Positions 45,701 to 56,727 of a DNA stretch of 64,000 bases are shown here, one piece after another. The DNA comes from Luidia sarsii (taxonomy: Eukaryota > Echinodermata > Asteroidea > Paxillosida > Luidiidae). The stretch's first letter is position 1. The number at the start of each line of letters is the position of its first letter. The stretch is from NCBI GenBank assembly GCA_949987565.1, contig OX465103.1, forward strand, positions 7,170,225 through 7,234,224, written 5' to 3'. The notes below the pieces were generated by a model. That model did no database searches. It had not been told where the DNA came from and was given only the letters and a program-made list of their open reading frames with translations. The translations under genes were made by a program, and so were the position numbers.

Positions 45701-48700
45701 GAAGCCAGCTTCCTGAACTTACCGGATAAGACATACTTGGCGTCTGGGCTAAATGAAGACTCCAGTAGCAAGCCCTTCTGGTTGAGATGGCCCTGAGGCA
45801 ATGAATAATGCATGAAGCACATTTGCATAACAATGTGTTCCTTCATAGCATCAAGGTTTCAGTCCCGAAAGTGCAATGACTTTGAGTGTTTTTGACGGCC
45901 GCGTTGCCATTGTAGATGTCTCACAGACAGGGAATGAGAGGATGTTGAATTGGAGCAGTTTTTCTGCCTGAATACAAGCGTCAAAGGCGACCATTCCTCA
46001 GAGTCCAGAGGATGTCACTGGATGAGACTTGAAGGTTTGCACGGTGAACTGAACTGAGTTTTTTTTCCCAGTGACACCCACGTGCATAACTGCTTCGGGA
46101 ATAAGTGTGGCTCTGAGACCTACCGCTTACTCAATATTTCAGGCAGCATGTGTGTAATGCCTTCAAAGACAAACCGGTTAGGAGGAGTGCATTTTAAGCT
46201 TTCAGTTAAGCAACAGCTACTCCATTAGATACAAAATGACGAAGTAGTTTTGCACCTATCCAAATTAGGAGGGCCTGACATTTCCATCCTACATGTAGCT
46301 TGGCCTTTATCAAAGCCAGAATGACAGGGACAAACCAAATAGGACGGGGAGAGTAACTGGGACATGGATGATGGACAGAGGACAAAGGGAAATAGCAGGT
46401 AGAGTGAGATCAAAGGGAAGGGCAGGGGTTTGGGAAGGGACGAGGCAGTGGAAGGGGGGAAAACATCAAATAGAAGAGCTGCCGTCGGCAGGGAAGAAGG
46501 AAATGACCAAGAGGGCGGATGCCCCAAAGACAAGCCGACAGAAGTCCCCCCCCCCACCCCGGCGGAGAACCCACTGCTGACTCACCATGAACGTCTGCTT
46601 CGGGTGGCCGCTGAAGGCGTCCACCAGGCGGATGACGGCTCCGTTGGTGGAGATGAGGATCAGCTTGCCGTCGGCGCTGAACTTGAGCGAGGTCCAGTCG
46701 CAGTCGCGGTCCTGCTGCAGCTTGAACGTGGTGAAGGGGCCCTGGGCAGGAAGGAACGGCGACGGATGAGCAATTGCACGGGTCTTTAACTCAGACAGGA
46801 TTGGCCCTGGTTGGCTAGCACTGTAGGCTCAAGGCTTTGCCCTATAGCCTACTGAAAAAAAGAGTACACACTACCCGAGTACATACTACATGAAACATTG
46901 AGTTACCGGCTCTTTTCAGAGCCACACTCCTTCTTGAAAGAGAGGTGCTGCATGGTGTCACCGCAAACCTTCCACTTAGTATTTCCACCATGCAAACCTT
47001 CAAGCCTTATCTACTGAAACAAAAAACCGCAACTCCTGCTTTCTAATACAGACATCTTAACCACTGGACCAAAGAGACATCTTAACCACTGGACCAATGA
47101 GACATCTTAACCACTGGACCAATGAGACATCTTAACCACTGGACCAATGAGACATCTTAACCACTGGACCAATGAGACATCTTAACCACTGGACCAACGA
47201 GACATCTTAACCACTGGACCAATGAGACATCTTAACCACCGGACCAATGAGACATCTTAACCACTGGACCAACGAGACATCTTAACCACTGGACCAACGA
47301 GACATCTTAACCACTGGACCAACGAGACATCTTAACCACTGGACCAACGAGACATCTTAACCACTGGACCAACGAGACATCTTAACCACTGGACCAACGA
47401 GACATCTTAACCACTGGACCAATGAGACATCTTAACCACTGGACCAACGAGACATCTTAAACACTGGACCCATGAGCCATCTTAACCACTGGACCAACAA
47501 GACATCTTAACCACTGGACCAACAAAACATCTTAACCACTGGACCAACAAGACATCATGTTATCTAGTGCAGACATTCTTTAGCCCTGAGCAAATGGTGT
47601 CAATTATAAAAACGTCCAGTACAGCCGACCACTGTCGAAGTGCATTTTCTTCGACGCAACATGATGTGCCAAATCGGAAAACATTCAAACCTTCAGTAGT
47701 TAGAGGGCTCTTGACAACCCAAACCCAGCAGGGCCGTTCTTTCAGACTAGGAAAGGTGCTGTTACAACCAATGACATCCATTCTAATGCAATCTTGTCAG
47801 CAAGCAGTTGGGCAACGTTTTACACCACAGAAATCAGTTGCTTTTTATAGTTTTCCCCACAGATTTAAAGTAACACAAAAGTGACATCAACAACCAAAAT
47901 GCAAATCTAAAGAACCTCAGCGGCCTGATCCTAGCCGGACCTTTCTCAAAAAGCAGAAATCTTGAAAGATCACGATGGATTCTATCAAAAAGCACATAAG
48001 ACAACACTGGTCTCTTTTAAGCCAAGGAGAGAGAGAGACGGACGCACCTTATCAAAGGACCTCAGGTCATAGAGCTTGATCAGCTCCGAGTTGACGCCGC
48101 AGGCATAGATGAGTCCCTCCGGATCAAAGGAAGCCACTGGTCTCCCTTGTAAGTGCATCAGGCCCTAGGGGAAAAAAAAGCATGAGACAGAGTAATGGGT
48201 GACCCCGGTCCACTGGTCAGGGTCTGTGACCTCAACCTCTGGCCTCAGATGACTGCACAATTGCTCTACCATTAGGGTGCATGGAGTTGGCTGTACATGG
48301 TGGAGGGGGGATTTAACCTTCTGGCGTTGATGCCTGAACGCGTCTTGGAGCATGGCATGCGTCAGGTGTTTGTTGGCGAAAATCTTTATAAATAGGACTT
48401 GGGTGCTTTGATCTTGCTGATCTCAGAATCACAATGACTAAGAGAGAGATGATTGGTTGGTTTGTGTGGCAACTTCGATCCTCCAAATCTCTATAAATAT
48501 CGCTGATTTATTGGGAACCATCAGTGGTTTCTTAGGTGTTTTTATCACCCACATTCTAACATCACAATAGAAAGAAATTACACAATATTGAGTACATTTT
48601 GAAGGTACGAGTTGTCTTAAAGGCCCAATACAACATTGGGAAGATCAGAAAACATTGATGTCCACAGATTTCCTTCTAATTTACACAGTCTGTAGATTGT

Positions 48701-50552
48701 TTTACGGTCTGGGATGCTGTACTTCTAGAGAAATCTTTACTCAAACATCGACATCGCCCTTCTCAGTGTACAATTTGAGCTAAAATCTTTACACGATTTC
48801 TTTTTTGGAATGGTTAATGGTTTACATGTAACAGACAAACTGTGGCAATCTTTTGACCTTTACCAATGTAGTATAGGGCCTTTTAACTAAAGGTACAAGT
48901 TATCGAATACCCGCGACATCAATTCTAAAGGCTAATTTACATGAGCTTCTCCAGGAATGGATATTCCAAATTGCTGAATCTTACCTGACAGTTGGGCGAC
49001 CTCAGATCCCAGAGTCTTAACGTCTTGTCCAGTGAGCCGGACAAGAAACTGTCGTCAATCGGTGACATACTCAGGCTGACCACTCTGCAAGAGAGACGAC
49101 CAATGCTAAATGAGGGGCCGGACGTTTCTGATCCTGGGAAGACCTTTGTGTATACCGTTTCAATTTGAAATCAAAGATGGCCGCCTTTTCGCTCGTCGGA
49201 CGGGAGAGAATCTTCTCGATCACCTGAGGGGAAATTTCTCCTTTTTCCCCAAATGTGAATAAAACAAATGACCAGTATTGAAATCGGTGATACTCACTTA
49301 ATCCAAAGATGGGTGTGTGGGATGGTTTCACTGGTGTTTTGGAGGTAAAATCTGGGGGTATTGGTCGGGGGTAGTCATGCCTGGAGTCGAACACATAAAG
49401 TTAGTTTATCGGGTTTCCAAAAAGGATTCCTTGGACCCTACTATCGGCGACTCCCTCAATTTTTTTTTTAAAGGGCGATCGTAAGGGTCCAAGTTTCTCG
49501 GACTAGCGTGTACGGTAGATGTTACGGGAAACAAAAACTCACTTTTTGGTGTGTCCCGAGAAGTATCGGATGTACTTGTTGTCGTGCAGCGAGAGATATC
49601 GGATGTTATCATCCATCTTGTTGGACGTGTAGATGACCGTGTTGACGGCATGGGTGAACCTGATCATATCGACACCGTACTTCTTACTGTACAGCGTCTT
49701 CTTGGGCCTGCAAGACACAGAATGCAATGTCAGTTTGACGAATGAGAAATGCCTGGGCGACAGCATCAGACTGAAAATGAAATACTGTTGTTAACCAACC
49801 ACGGGTGGCTTGTCAAGTTGTTGGCGATTAATTTTTGATCTTAAATTAAATAACTTCTGCTAAGAAAGAGGAATCACAGAGCAAACTACATGGCAATACA
49901 TTTCATTACACGTGTATTTCAAAATCAGAATCTGTTCTCAAGAGCTTGTAAAAAAAAAGTGAGAAATTTTGACCCAAAAGAGGACTGATTCCTCCAAAAT
50001 AGGAGGGTGGGCGGCTTGTCATGGGTGTTTTCAGAGTATTTTGGTCGGTAGTCAAACAATTTTAAACTAGAGTATAGATGTAGAACCATTTCGCATACTG
50101 GCGAACTTGGACCCTGTACAATACTAATTACTATTGTCAATACTAAGAAACGACCCCTCCACACTTCGCAAACATAGTGACTTGTCGGGTCCAAGTTACT
50201 CGGACTAGGTCTACCCTTGGTTTGCTTGAATCCCGCAATTCATTATGATTATTAATTTGATTGCATTGTAAATTTTGTAAATTAATTAAATAATATTAAT
50301 AATTACATGAAAATTGAAATAAACACAAAAACTCCAATTAACGAAATGATATCTCTGGCCCTGAAGAGGCCTAATGTAATGGACATACTTTCCCTCCAGG
50401 CAGTCGTAGATGATGATGGAGTCGTCCTCACTGCTGGAGATCATCGTCTCCCCATTGTGCGAGAAGTCTATGCTGTTGATGCGCTCCGTGTTTTGGTCTT
50501 TGAACAGCTTCGCCACCCGAAAGCTTCGCATGACCGGATCGGAAAGCTTCAT
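42767..50552 (-). CDS. WDR82: WDR82, WD-repeat subunit of SET1/COMPASS and PNUTS-PP1 complexes, complete, 8 exons
   Basis: Exons in transcript order are 50552-50389, 49707-49543, 49084-48985, 48164-48048, 46741-46586, 45792-45723, 45266-45121 and 42796-42767, giving 315 aa (human 313). All junctions are GT/AG with consistent phases. It is very close to vertebrate WDR82: it begins [17 protein letters not shown] and continues [57 protein letters not shown] and VHVWNAENG, ending AFWLPSIDE. It forms a seven-blade beta-propeller. Family role: nuclear; recruits SETD1A/B to Ser5-phosphorylated RNA polymerase II and acts with PNUTS-PP1 in transcription termination. The last exon encodes only nine residues and lies 2.3 kb beyond exon 7, across an intron made mostly of two minisatellites. 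It is head-to-head with GLYCTK and tail-to-tail with the phosphatase gene. An AATAAA overlaps the stop codon; the true poly(A) site is unknown. Confidence 0.95.
42858..44282. repeat. 16-bp minisatellite in the last WDR82 intron, about 88 copies
   Basis: GTAGCCGTGCCAGACC units with rare variants (GTAGCCAT, CATGGCC, GCTAGACC). It ends about 60 bp from the terminal exon. Stop-free in all minus-strand frames, giving spurious frames over 450 codons. Confidence 0.97.
44398..45075. repeat. 12-bp minisatellite in the last WDR82 intron
   Basis: GGCAGGGAGAGA units, about 55 copies, purine-rich on the plus strand and hence pyrimidine-rich in the WDR82 transcript. It starts about 45 bp after the exon 7 donor. 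Confidence 0.97.
46800..47060 (-). mobile_element. SINE family 2, minus orientation, in WDR82 intron 5
   Basis: CAAGGCTTTGCCCTATAGCC, ACCGCAACTCCTGC and TCTAATACAGACATCTTAAC follow the order of the 22955 copy and run straight into the 25-bp minisatellite. Confidence 0.6.
47045..47560. repeat. 25-bp minisatellite in WDR82 intron 5, derived from SINE sequence
   Basis: About 20 copies of GACATCTTAACCACTGGACC plus AAYGA. The unit equals the A-box-containing stretch of SINE family 2 (GGATGTCTTAACCACTGGAC at 23038), and the array begins inside a SINE copy. Confidence 0.9.
48617..48886. mobile_element. Complete TTAA-type MITE in WDR82 intron 3
   Basis: Starts TTAAAGGCCCAATACAACAT and ends in the inverted counterpart (GTAGTATAGGGCCTTTTAA), so TTAA flanks both ends. 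A TTAA target fits piggyBac-like or Kolobok-like mobilisation. No coding capacity. Confidence 0.75.
49137..49506. mobile_element. TAGTCCGAG-family MITE, long form, in WDR82 intron 1-2 region
   Basis: Interior as at 7700-8079; right end GGTCCAAGTTTCTCGGACTA. It lies between WDR82 exons 2 and 3, 36 bp from exon 2. A further partial copy is at 50098-50207 in intron 1 (GTCGGGTCCAAGTTACTCGG). Confidence 0.6.
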
Positions 50553-50819
50553 TTTTGGGGCCGTCTCCTGAACCTGAACGGTCCGGCCGAGAGAACAAGA
50601 AATGGGCCGGCTGCCCCCTCCGCGGATGTCGGCGACCTCTGGGAGGAAAACTACGGCAGAAGTGTGGCTATTTGCCGTTCAAATTACCACAATTTCCATG
50701 CTCGTTTCAGCCCGCGATACGTGTACGGCGTACAACTCTCGTGGAACAAATGTAATAATGGCGCTCAGTGTTGGGAAGGTGAAGGGCGCCCTCACACGGC
50801 TCGGAACGGTGAAATATAC

Positions 50820-50842
50820 ATGGCGGCTCTCCCGAGGCCCAG
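50820..50842 (+). other. Candidate 5' exon of GLYCTK, probably noncoding for the main frame
   Basis: A near-perfect donor (CCAG|GTAAGTAAG) at 50843 lies 268 bp upstream of the WDR82 start, on the strand of GLYCTK. The preceding sequence contains ATGGCGGCTCTC, which resembles an N-terminus starting MAAL. Joined to the acceptor at 52628 it would read 14 codons and stop just beyond the main ATG in another frame, so it would act as an overlapping upstream ORF rather than a leader peptide. The 5' end of the exon is not defined; only the part from its ATG is marked. Confidence 0.35.
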
Positions 50843-51448
50843 GTAAGTAAGCACTATTTTTCTACTAAAGTGGAGTGGAGGAGTCGTATCGATTTTACCT
50901 ATAGGCTCTACGACCTTCGCAGCTTATGGCCGTGTGATGACCGTGTTCTCGAGTTCGCTAGTCGTGGTGAAGGGGCGTTCCGAATCGTCTGGTATTCACT
51001 CGTGGTCAGCCTGTCGTGTCGTGAACTGGACTACCTGGAGGCAGTTCACGAACTCGACAAAAAGGATCTAGGGTCATCTGGGGTCAGGAGGTCAAAGGGC
51101 AAAAAGTTTTTGTTTCCAACATCGATGCATGGATCTCCATTTTTACTAATTAATTATAAACATGCGGTGGCGGCTTCTGCAGTGACTCCAGGAATGAAAA
51201 GGTGAATTGACCATGAATTTACTACGCTGTTCTACACGCATTTTAAATTTGTTATTTAAAATATAGTTTCCTTTTACTAGCTGCGGGTCGACTGCACTGG
51301 TGCGATGCGCTGCACAAATGTCAAATTATCATATTTATTTGTAAACAAACTCTTCGGTCTTTGCGCTTCAGCAATGTGTGTGAGACCAGTGCGCGTGTGT
51401 GTTGGTGAGTACATGGAGTAGCATTGGAATGCAGCCCACTCTGGGAAC

Positions 51449-51543
51449 TAGTCCGAGTAACTTGGACCCGACAAGTCACCCTTTTTTTATCGAATTTTGT
51501 AATTTTGAGGTTCTGGTGAGTCACCTCCAAGTTACTCGGACTA
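51449..51543. mobile_element. TAGTCCGAG-family MITE between WDR82 and GLYCTK
   Basis: 95-bp hairpin starting TAGTCCGAGTAACTTGGACC and ending CCAAGTTACTCGGACTA. Flanks TCTGGGAAC and TATGGGAAC match at 8 of 9 positions. Confidence 0.75.
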
Positions 51544-52584
51544 TATGGGAACTGGGAAATTACTGTTTGTGAACTTGATATTGATAAGCACGACGTGATT
51601 AGAACGCAGCATTATTATACACACATTGTCTGGTTATGATGAACGCACTAATCACATTGTCTGTCTGTCTGTCTGTATTCATTTGCAACACGTAGATGGC
51701 ACTTCGTAGTCGGCTGATGCTCTGGCTAGGGCACCGTCGCAGATACGCACGCCATTGGCAGGCATCCTTTCCTGCATTTCGCTCGGCAAGCTCTTCTAGT
51801 TCGACACCAATGGTAACCACGGTAACATCACCAGTCAGATGTCCAGAATAGTTTGCGTTGGCACTGTGTACAAACCACTTTCCAGTGTCAGGACAGTTAC
51901 TGCCACAAAGGGTTTTTAAACATTTCAGCCGGCAACGGAAGAATGCCAATTTGACGGGTGATTATAACCTCCTCGTTGGAAATGAATCTGATATCCACCC
52001 GGCAACAGCATTCCTCCTGGAGGTCGTTTCTGCTGATGTTATGCATATTCATTGAGCACTCTTTACTCTGATTGGCCACTGTCAGAGTATAGAGCATACA
52101 TGAATATGCATAAACATGATGTAATGACAATTGGCCAATCAGACTAAGGGACCGGGAGAATAGCTTTAAATTTGTAAATTGTGGGAAGAATGCCTTTGCC
52201 TGGTTAATATAACCTGCCTTTTTGTAAATAATGTGACATTTTAAAAACTCACTCAACAATTCGGGAACAATAAATACCTGTGAAAAAGCAATAAGAGCAC
52301 ATGTACATGATGTGTACTTGTCTCAATCTGAGGTCTGTGGGACTTTTTTATGATACCTTTTGTGGTAGGCAGAAAAATATTTTTTTCTTTTCCTTTTTTA
52401 CTTGTGCAATATAGTGGTGCCAAGATTCAGAGGTACCAGCACAAAGTGGTTGATTGTTTGGGAGCCAGTGTGTACTATCCCCTGTCAATGGGCCGCTGGT
52501 CTTAGAGCTCCCACCCGCATCAAGTAGCTCATTGGTGTTGTACAACCCGTCTGCTGCAAGGTTTTGCTGGGTTGACATCTTTGA

Positions 52585-52590
<6 letters not shown>

Positions 52591-52622
<32 letters not shown>
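52591..52622. repeat. (TC)n polypyrimidine tract at the GLYCTK acceptor
   Basis: About 15 TC dinucleotides directly before TACTTAG|GACACC, so the microsatellite forms the polypyrimidine tract of this splice site. Confidence 0.9.
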
Positions 52623-52625
<3 letters not shown>

Positions 52626-52636
52626 AGGACACCGAG

Positions 52637-55600
52637 ATGGACAGACTGAAAGAGCGCGCCAGGCGCATCTTCGCGGCCGGTGTGGATGCCGTGTTGCCGC
52701 CCCGCATGGTTGCCAAGGCCCTCGGATACCATGACAACTGCCTGACCGTCGGTGGGAGAAAATACAAGGTGAGATGCATGGATTTTTACGGATTTTTTTT
52801 TGGGGGGGGGGGGATTAGAATTCACCGAGGTAAAAGGGAAGGGACTTTGATATGTTGCATGTGTAAGCATGTATAAATGCTATTTTTTGGGGCATGTACA
52901 TGCCAGATCTTGTTTACCAAAACCATCAAGTAACAAATACCGTAGTGCACTCAGGCTCTCCTGGAGATCTTGAACGTGGTGAAACCTTTTTGTGAAATCT
53001 GTTGCCAATTGTTTGAGCCTGTAGTCACGAATCAAGTCACGAGTCACGAATAATGCCCTGGGACTCTCCCGAAGATCTTGTACCATTTCAATTTATACAA
53101 AACACATGTGAAAAATAGGCCTGGTTGGACGGGCAGCACAGCCAAGCCAGAGCCAGTGGCAAGGTAGCGCAGAAGCACAACACTGCCACCAAACGAGGGC
53201 GCTGTTGCAACTTACCATAAGGGGACCTCCCTCTGGCAGTTCTCTACCATAGTGTTTGCTACTTAGAAGCTGTCCATGTGCCAACCCCCCCCCCCCAAAC
53301 CCCCAAAAAGGCCTGGCTGAAGGGTAGGGATTGAGCCAGCGGCCAATTTCTGTCTGCTGTGCTCGTTTTGGCAGACTGCATTCTCCATCTGTGTCAATGA
53401 GAAAGAGAGTTTTTTTTTTATTTTTTCATTCTCGACCTGATGCCGCAGGTCGACCACAACGTGTACGTGGTGGGCTTTGGCAAAGCCGTCATCGGCATGG
53501 TCGGAGCGCTGGAGGCTGTCCTCCGGGAGCACGTGCAGTCGGGCGTAGTCAGTGTTCCCCACGGCATCCAGGAGGACCTGAGAAGAGCCGGGAAAAGGTA
53601 GAGGCGCCGGAGACACACGGCTGATTCAATGGTGCTTTTTTAATTTATTTTTTAATGCAAATTCGCCCAAAACGAGGCTATAAAGCCTCTCACTTCCCTG
53701 GCTCCCAATTCCTCAACGGATTATCTTTAAAGCCCCTACACAACATTGGTCGAGGTCAAAGAATAGCATCCATATGTTGTCTGATCCAACATATGCATGA
53801 AATGACACACCTGTGAAAATTTCAGCTCAATCCGCCAACCGAGTCTCAACAAAATCGTCAAAACCGTCAAAATCGTGCGGATTTTGAATTTCCCGTGTTA
53901 CTTGTGACAGTTCTCTCGGCATCTCTTGCAGCGAACTTCTCCCACCGAGCCGGTCTCGGGTGAAGATCATTGAGGGTGCCAGGAACAACCTCCCTGATGC
54001 CGACTCGTTGAAGGCAGCGCAGGAGATTGAAGAGCTGACCAAGGGGCTCGGCAAGGATGACCTCCTGGCAGTCCTAGTCTCAGGTGAGCAAAGTCCTGCA
54101 CATCCAAAGACCAAGAGTGTTTTGAGCACACTTCGTACTCTCAGACGAGCAGGTGACTCTGAGAAGAGAGGGTGACTCTGAAAAGAGAGGGTGACTCTGA
54201 GAAGACCCAGGTGACTGTGAGAAGAGCGGGTGACTGTGAGAAGAGCGGGTGATTCTGAGAAGAGCGGGTGATTCTGAGAAGAGCGGGTGACTCTGAGAAG
54301 AGAGGGTGACTCTGAGAAGAGCGGGTGACTCTGAGAAGAGCGGGTGACTCTGAGAAGAGCGGGTGAGAAGAGCGGGTGACTGTGAGAAGAGCGGGTGACT
54401 CTGAGAAGAGCGGGTGACTCTGAGAAGAGCGATGAGAAGAGCGGGTGACTGTGAGAAGAACGGGTGACTCTGAGAAGAGCGGGTGACTCTGAGAAGACCC
54501 AGGGGACTTTGAGAAAAGCCAGTGGCTCTGAGAAGAGCCGACGACTCTGAGAAGAGCGAGTGATTCTGAGAAGAGCGGGTGACTCTGAGAAGAGCGAGTG
54601 ATTCTGAGAAGAGTGGGTGACTCTGAGAAGAGTGGGTGACTGAGAAGAGCGGGTGATTCTGAGAAGAGTGGGTGACTCTGAGAAGAGCGGGTGATTCTGA
54701 AAAGAGTGGGTGACTCTGAGAAGAGCGGGTGACTCTGAGAAGAGCCGGTGACTCTGAGAAGAGCAGGTGATTCTGAGAAGAGCCGGTGACTCTGAGAAAA
54801 ACAGGTGACTCTGAGAAGAGCAGGTGATTCTGAGAAGACCCAGGTGACTCTGAGAACTTAAGAAGAGCCGGTAACTGTTCTTGCAGTCAATGTCATTCTC
54901 GGAGGATGACTCATCTGCCGTGTCACCACAAATTTTTAGCACAAATGTTGAGGCCCTGGTTCATTTTATGTCTGCAGGGGGCGGCTCTGCTCTACTCCCC
55001 TCTCCCGTACCGCCGCTCACACTGCAGGACGTCCACGCCGTCTCCAAAGTGCTGGGCTCCAGCGGCTCCACCATCGGGGAGCTCAACACGGTCAGGAAGC
55101 ACCTGTCTCGACTGAAAGGCGGTGGGCTGGCCAGACTTGCCTACCCGGCCAAGGTGAGAGTTTCACACACTGCTCTCTGCATCACCGTTTTTTCCTGAAT
55201 TAAACTAGAGTCATGACCAGAGAAGATGTCAGGAAAATCGTTTTTATTTTTTTGGAGTACGACCCTTAAAGACTTAAATGTACTAACTTGTGCTTACATG
55301 TAAGCTTCTGATGTGCACCGCACAGGCTGTTTCACAAAGAGATGGATTTTCCAATTCATGGTAGCTCAATATGTGGGACAGTGTTTGCTTTGCTCTTTGA
55401 CGGGAGCCTGCGGAATTCTAGCCAGTGACATTGCTGTTGCTGCTGAATCCTGTAGAAGCTTCCCCAGGAGGCCGAACTCTGCCCTCGAGTTCAAATGAGC
55501 ACCAACATTTGGTTGGAATCCAGCAGTCTACTGACAATGGGTAGAGCATGCAGTGTCTGAAACGTGGAGTCACCATCTCTACAGTGTGATTTCACCGAGC

Positions 55601-56727
55601 AAACCTTCAAACCTGATCGAAGTGCTCCAATCTTAAACCAAAATTTGATTTAATCGGTCTCAAAGCTCTTCCTGACTAGTTTGGTTCAGCACTGGACTCA
55701 AGTCTGTCTGAAGTGTGGGTCAGCTTCTGTCTTTCCAATTAAGACGATAGAGTTGAATGTCATGAGTCATGTCTCGATTGGGCGGTTTCTCGCCTTGCAG
55801 GTGATCAGTCTTATTTTGTCCGACATTGTCGGAAACCATCTGGACATGATCGCCAGCGGACCGACCGTCTGGGATGATTCCACGCCGCAAGACTGCCTGG
55901 ACATCATTGCCCGCCTCGGCGCCACCAAAGGCATCCCAAGGCCAGTGCTGGACTTCCTCAGCAGCCGGGCCACCCAGGCCGATGCCGGGGCCACCACGGC
56001 CGTCGAGGAAGCGGCCGGCAAGTCGGACCACGTCCTCAACGTCTGCATCGGGAACAACGAGACGGCTGCGCAGGAGGCCAGGAGATGCGCCGAGGCGATG
56101 GGCTTCCAGACCGCCCTGATATCCACCGAGCTCGCGGGGGAGTCACACGACGTGGCGGCAATGTTCGTGGAGCTGGCATCATATGTCTGCCAGCGATACC
56201 AGGCCGGACCACATTCCGATGCCGGTCTTGGGTCTGACTCTCCCGGCTTGGCTTTAGTGGCCGGCCTGGGACCGAGCTGCGTGTCTCTGGAGACCATCCG
56301 GGCTACAGTGGATAAGGCTGCCGACCAGCAGTCCCCCGTGTGCCTGATCGGTGCTGGGGAGACTACGGTGGCCGTGACCGGCCCGGGCAAGGGTGGCCGC
56401 AATCAGGAGATGGCCTTAGCCGCGGCCACCATGATGGCCGACAGGCCGGTCTTCGACCGGCGTTTCCGGGCTGGGTTCCGCGTGGTCTTCCTCAGTGGGG
56501 GCACCGACGGTCAAGACGGACCGACCGATGCTGCCGGGGCGCTGGCCGACCCATGCCAGGTCATGGCGGCCCGTCGGTCCGGATTGGACGCCCGCGCATT
56601 TCTGAGGGACAACGACTCTTACTCCTTCTACAACCGGCTGAATGCTGGGAGCGATCATCTGAGGAGCGGTCTGACTGGAACAAACGTGATGGACATTCAA
56701 GTTCTTCTGATTGAACCGCCGCATTGA
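52637..56727 (+). CDS. GLYCTK: GLYCTK, glycerate kinase (class II), complete coding region from an internal-type start, 5 coding exons
   Basis: Exons are 52637-52768, 53449-53597, 53932-54083, 54978-55153 and 55801-56727, giving 511 aa (human 523). Splice sites and phases are consistent, and the last exon alone encodes 308 residues. Family role: phosphorylates D-glycerate with ATP, to 2-phosphoglycerate in animals, in serine and fructose breakdown. Visible motifs are VVGFGKAVIGM (near 51-61), SGGGSALLPSPV (from 144), LNTVRKHLSRLKGGGLA, ILSDIVGN, MIASGPTVWDD, GKGGRNQEMALAA, FLSGGTDGQDGPTDAAGA (433-450) and TGTNVMD near the end. The chosen Met (MDRLKERARRIF) aligns with the internal Met of the human protein (MALAEQARQLF). 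An acceptor at 52626-52627 shows that a 5' exon exists upstream, so a mitochondrial leader could be missing. It shares a divergent intergenic region with WDR82. Confidence 0.94.
54135..54870. repeat. 19-bp minisatellite in GLYCTK intron 3
   Basis: About 37 degenerate copies of GGTGACTCTGAGAAGAGCG, starting about 50 bp after the donor. Confidence 0.93.

Larger units (their letters stand above)
50553..52636. promoter_or_regulatory. Divergent intergenic region between WDR82 and GLYCTK
   Basis: The two start codons point away from each other across 2.1 kb. The first 350 bp next to WDR82 are CpG-rich with no clear TATA box, as expected for a housekeeping bidirectional promoter. The rest contains a 95-bp hairpin transposon, two frame-shifted minus-strand coding-like stretches (51599-52259) and the (TC)n acceptor tract of GLYCTK. 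Promoter activity is inferred from layout only. Confidence 0.5.

Noticed and set aside
47045..47560. CRISPR-like array
   Set aside because: The units abut without variable spacers, in an intron of an animal gene.
50307..50846. 179-codon plus-strand frame upstream of GLYCTK
   Set aside because: The first 250 bp are antisense to WDR82 exon 1 and the rest is the CpG-rich promoter; no similarity to glycerate kinase.
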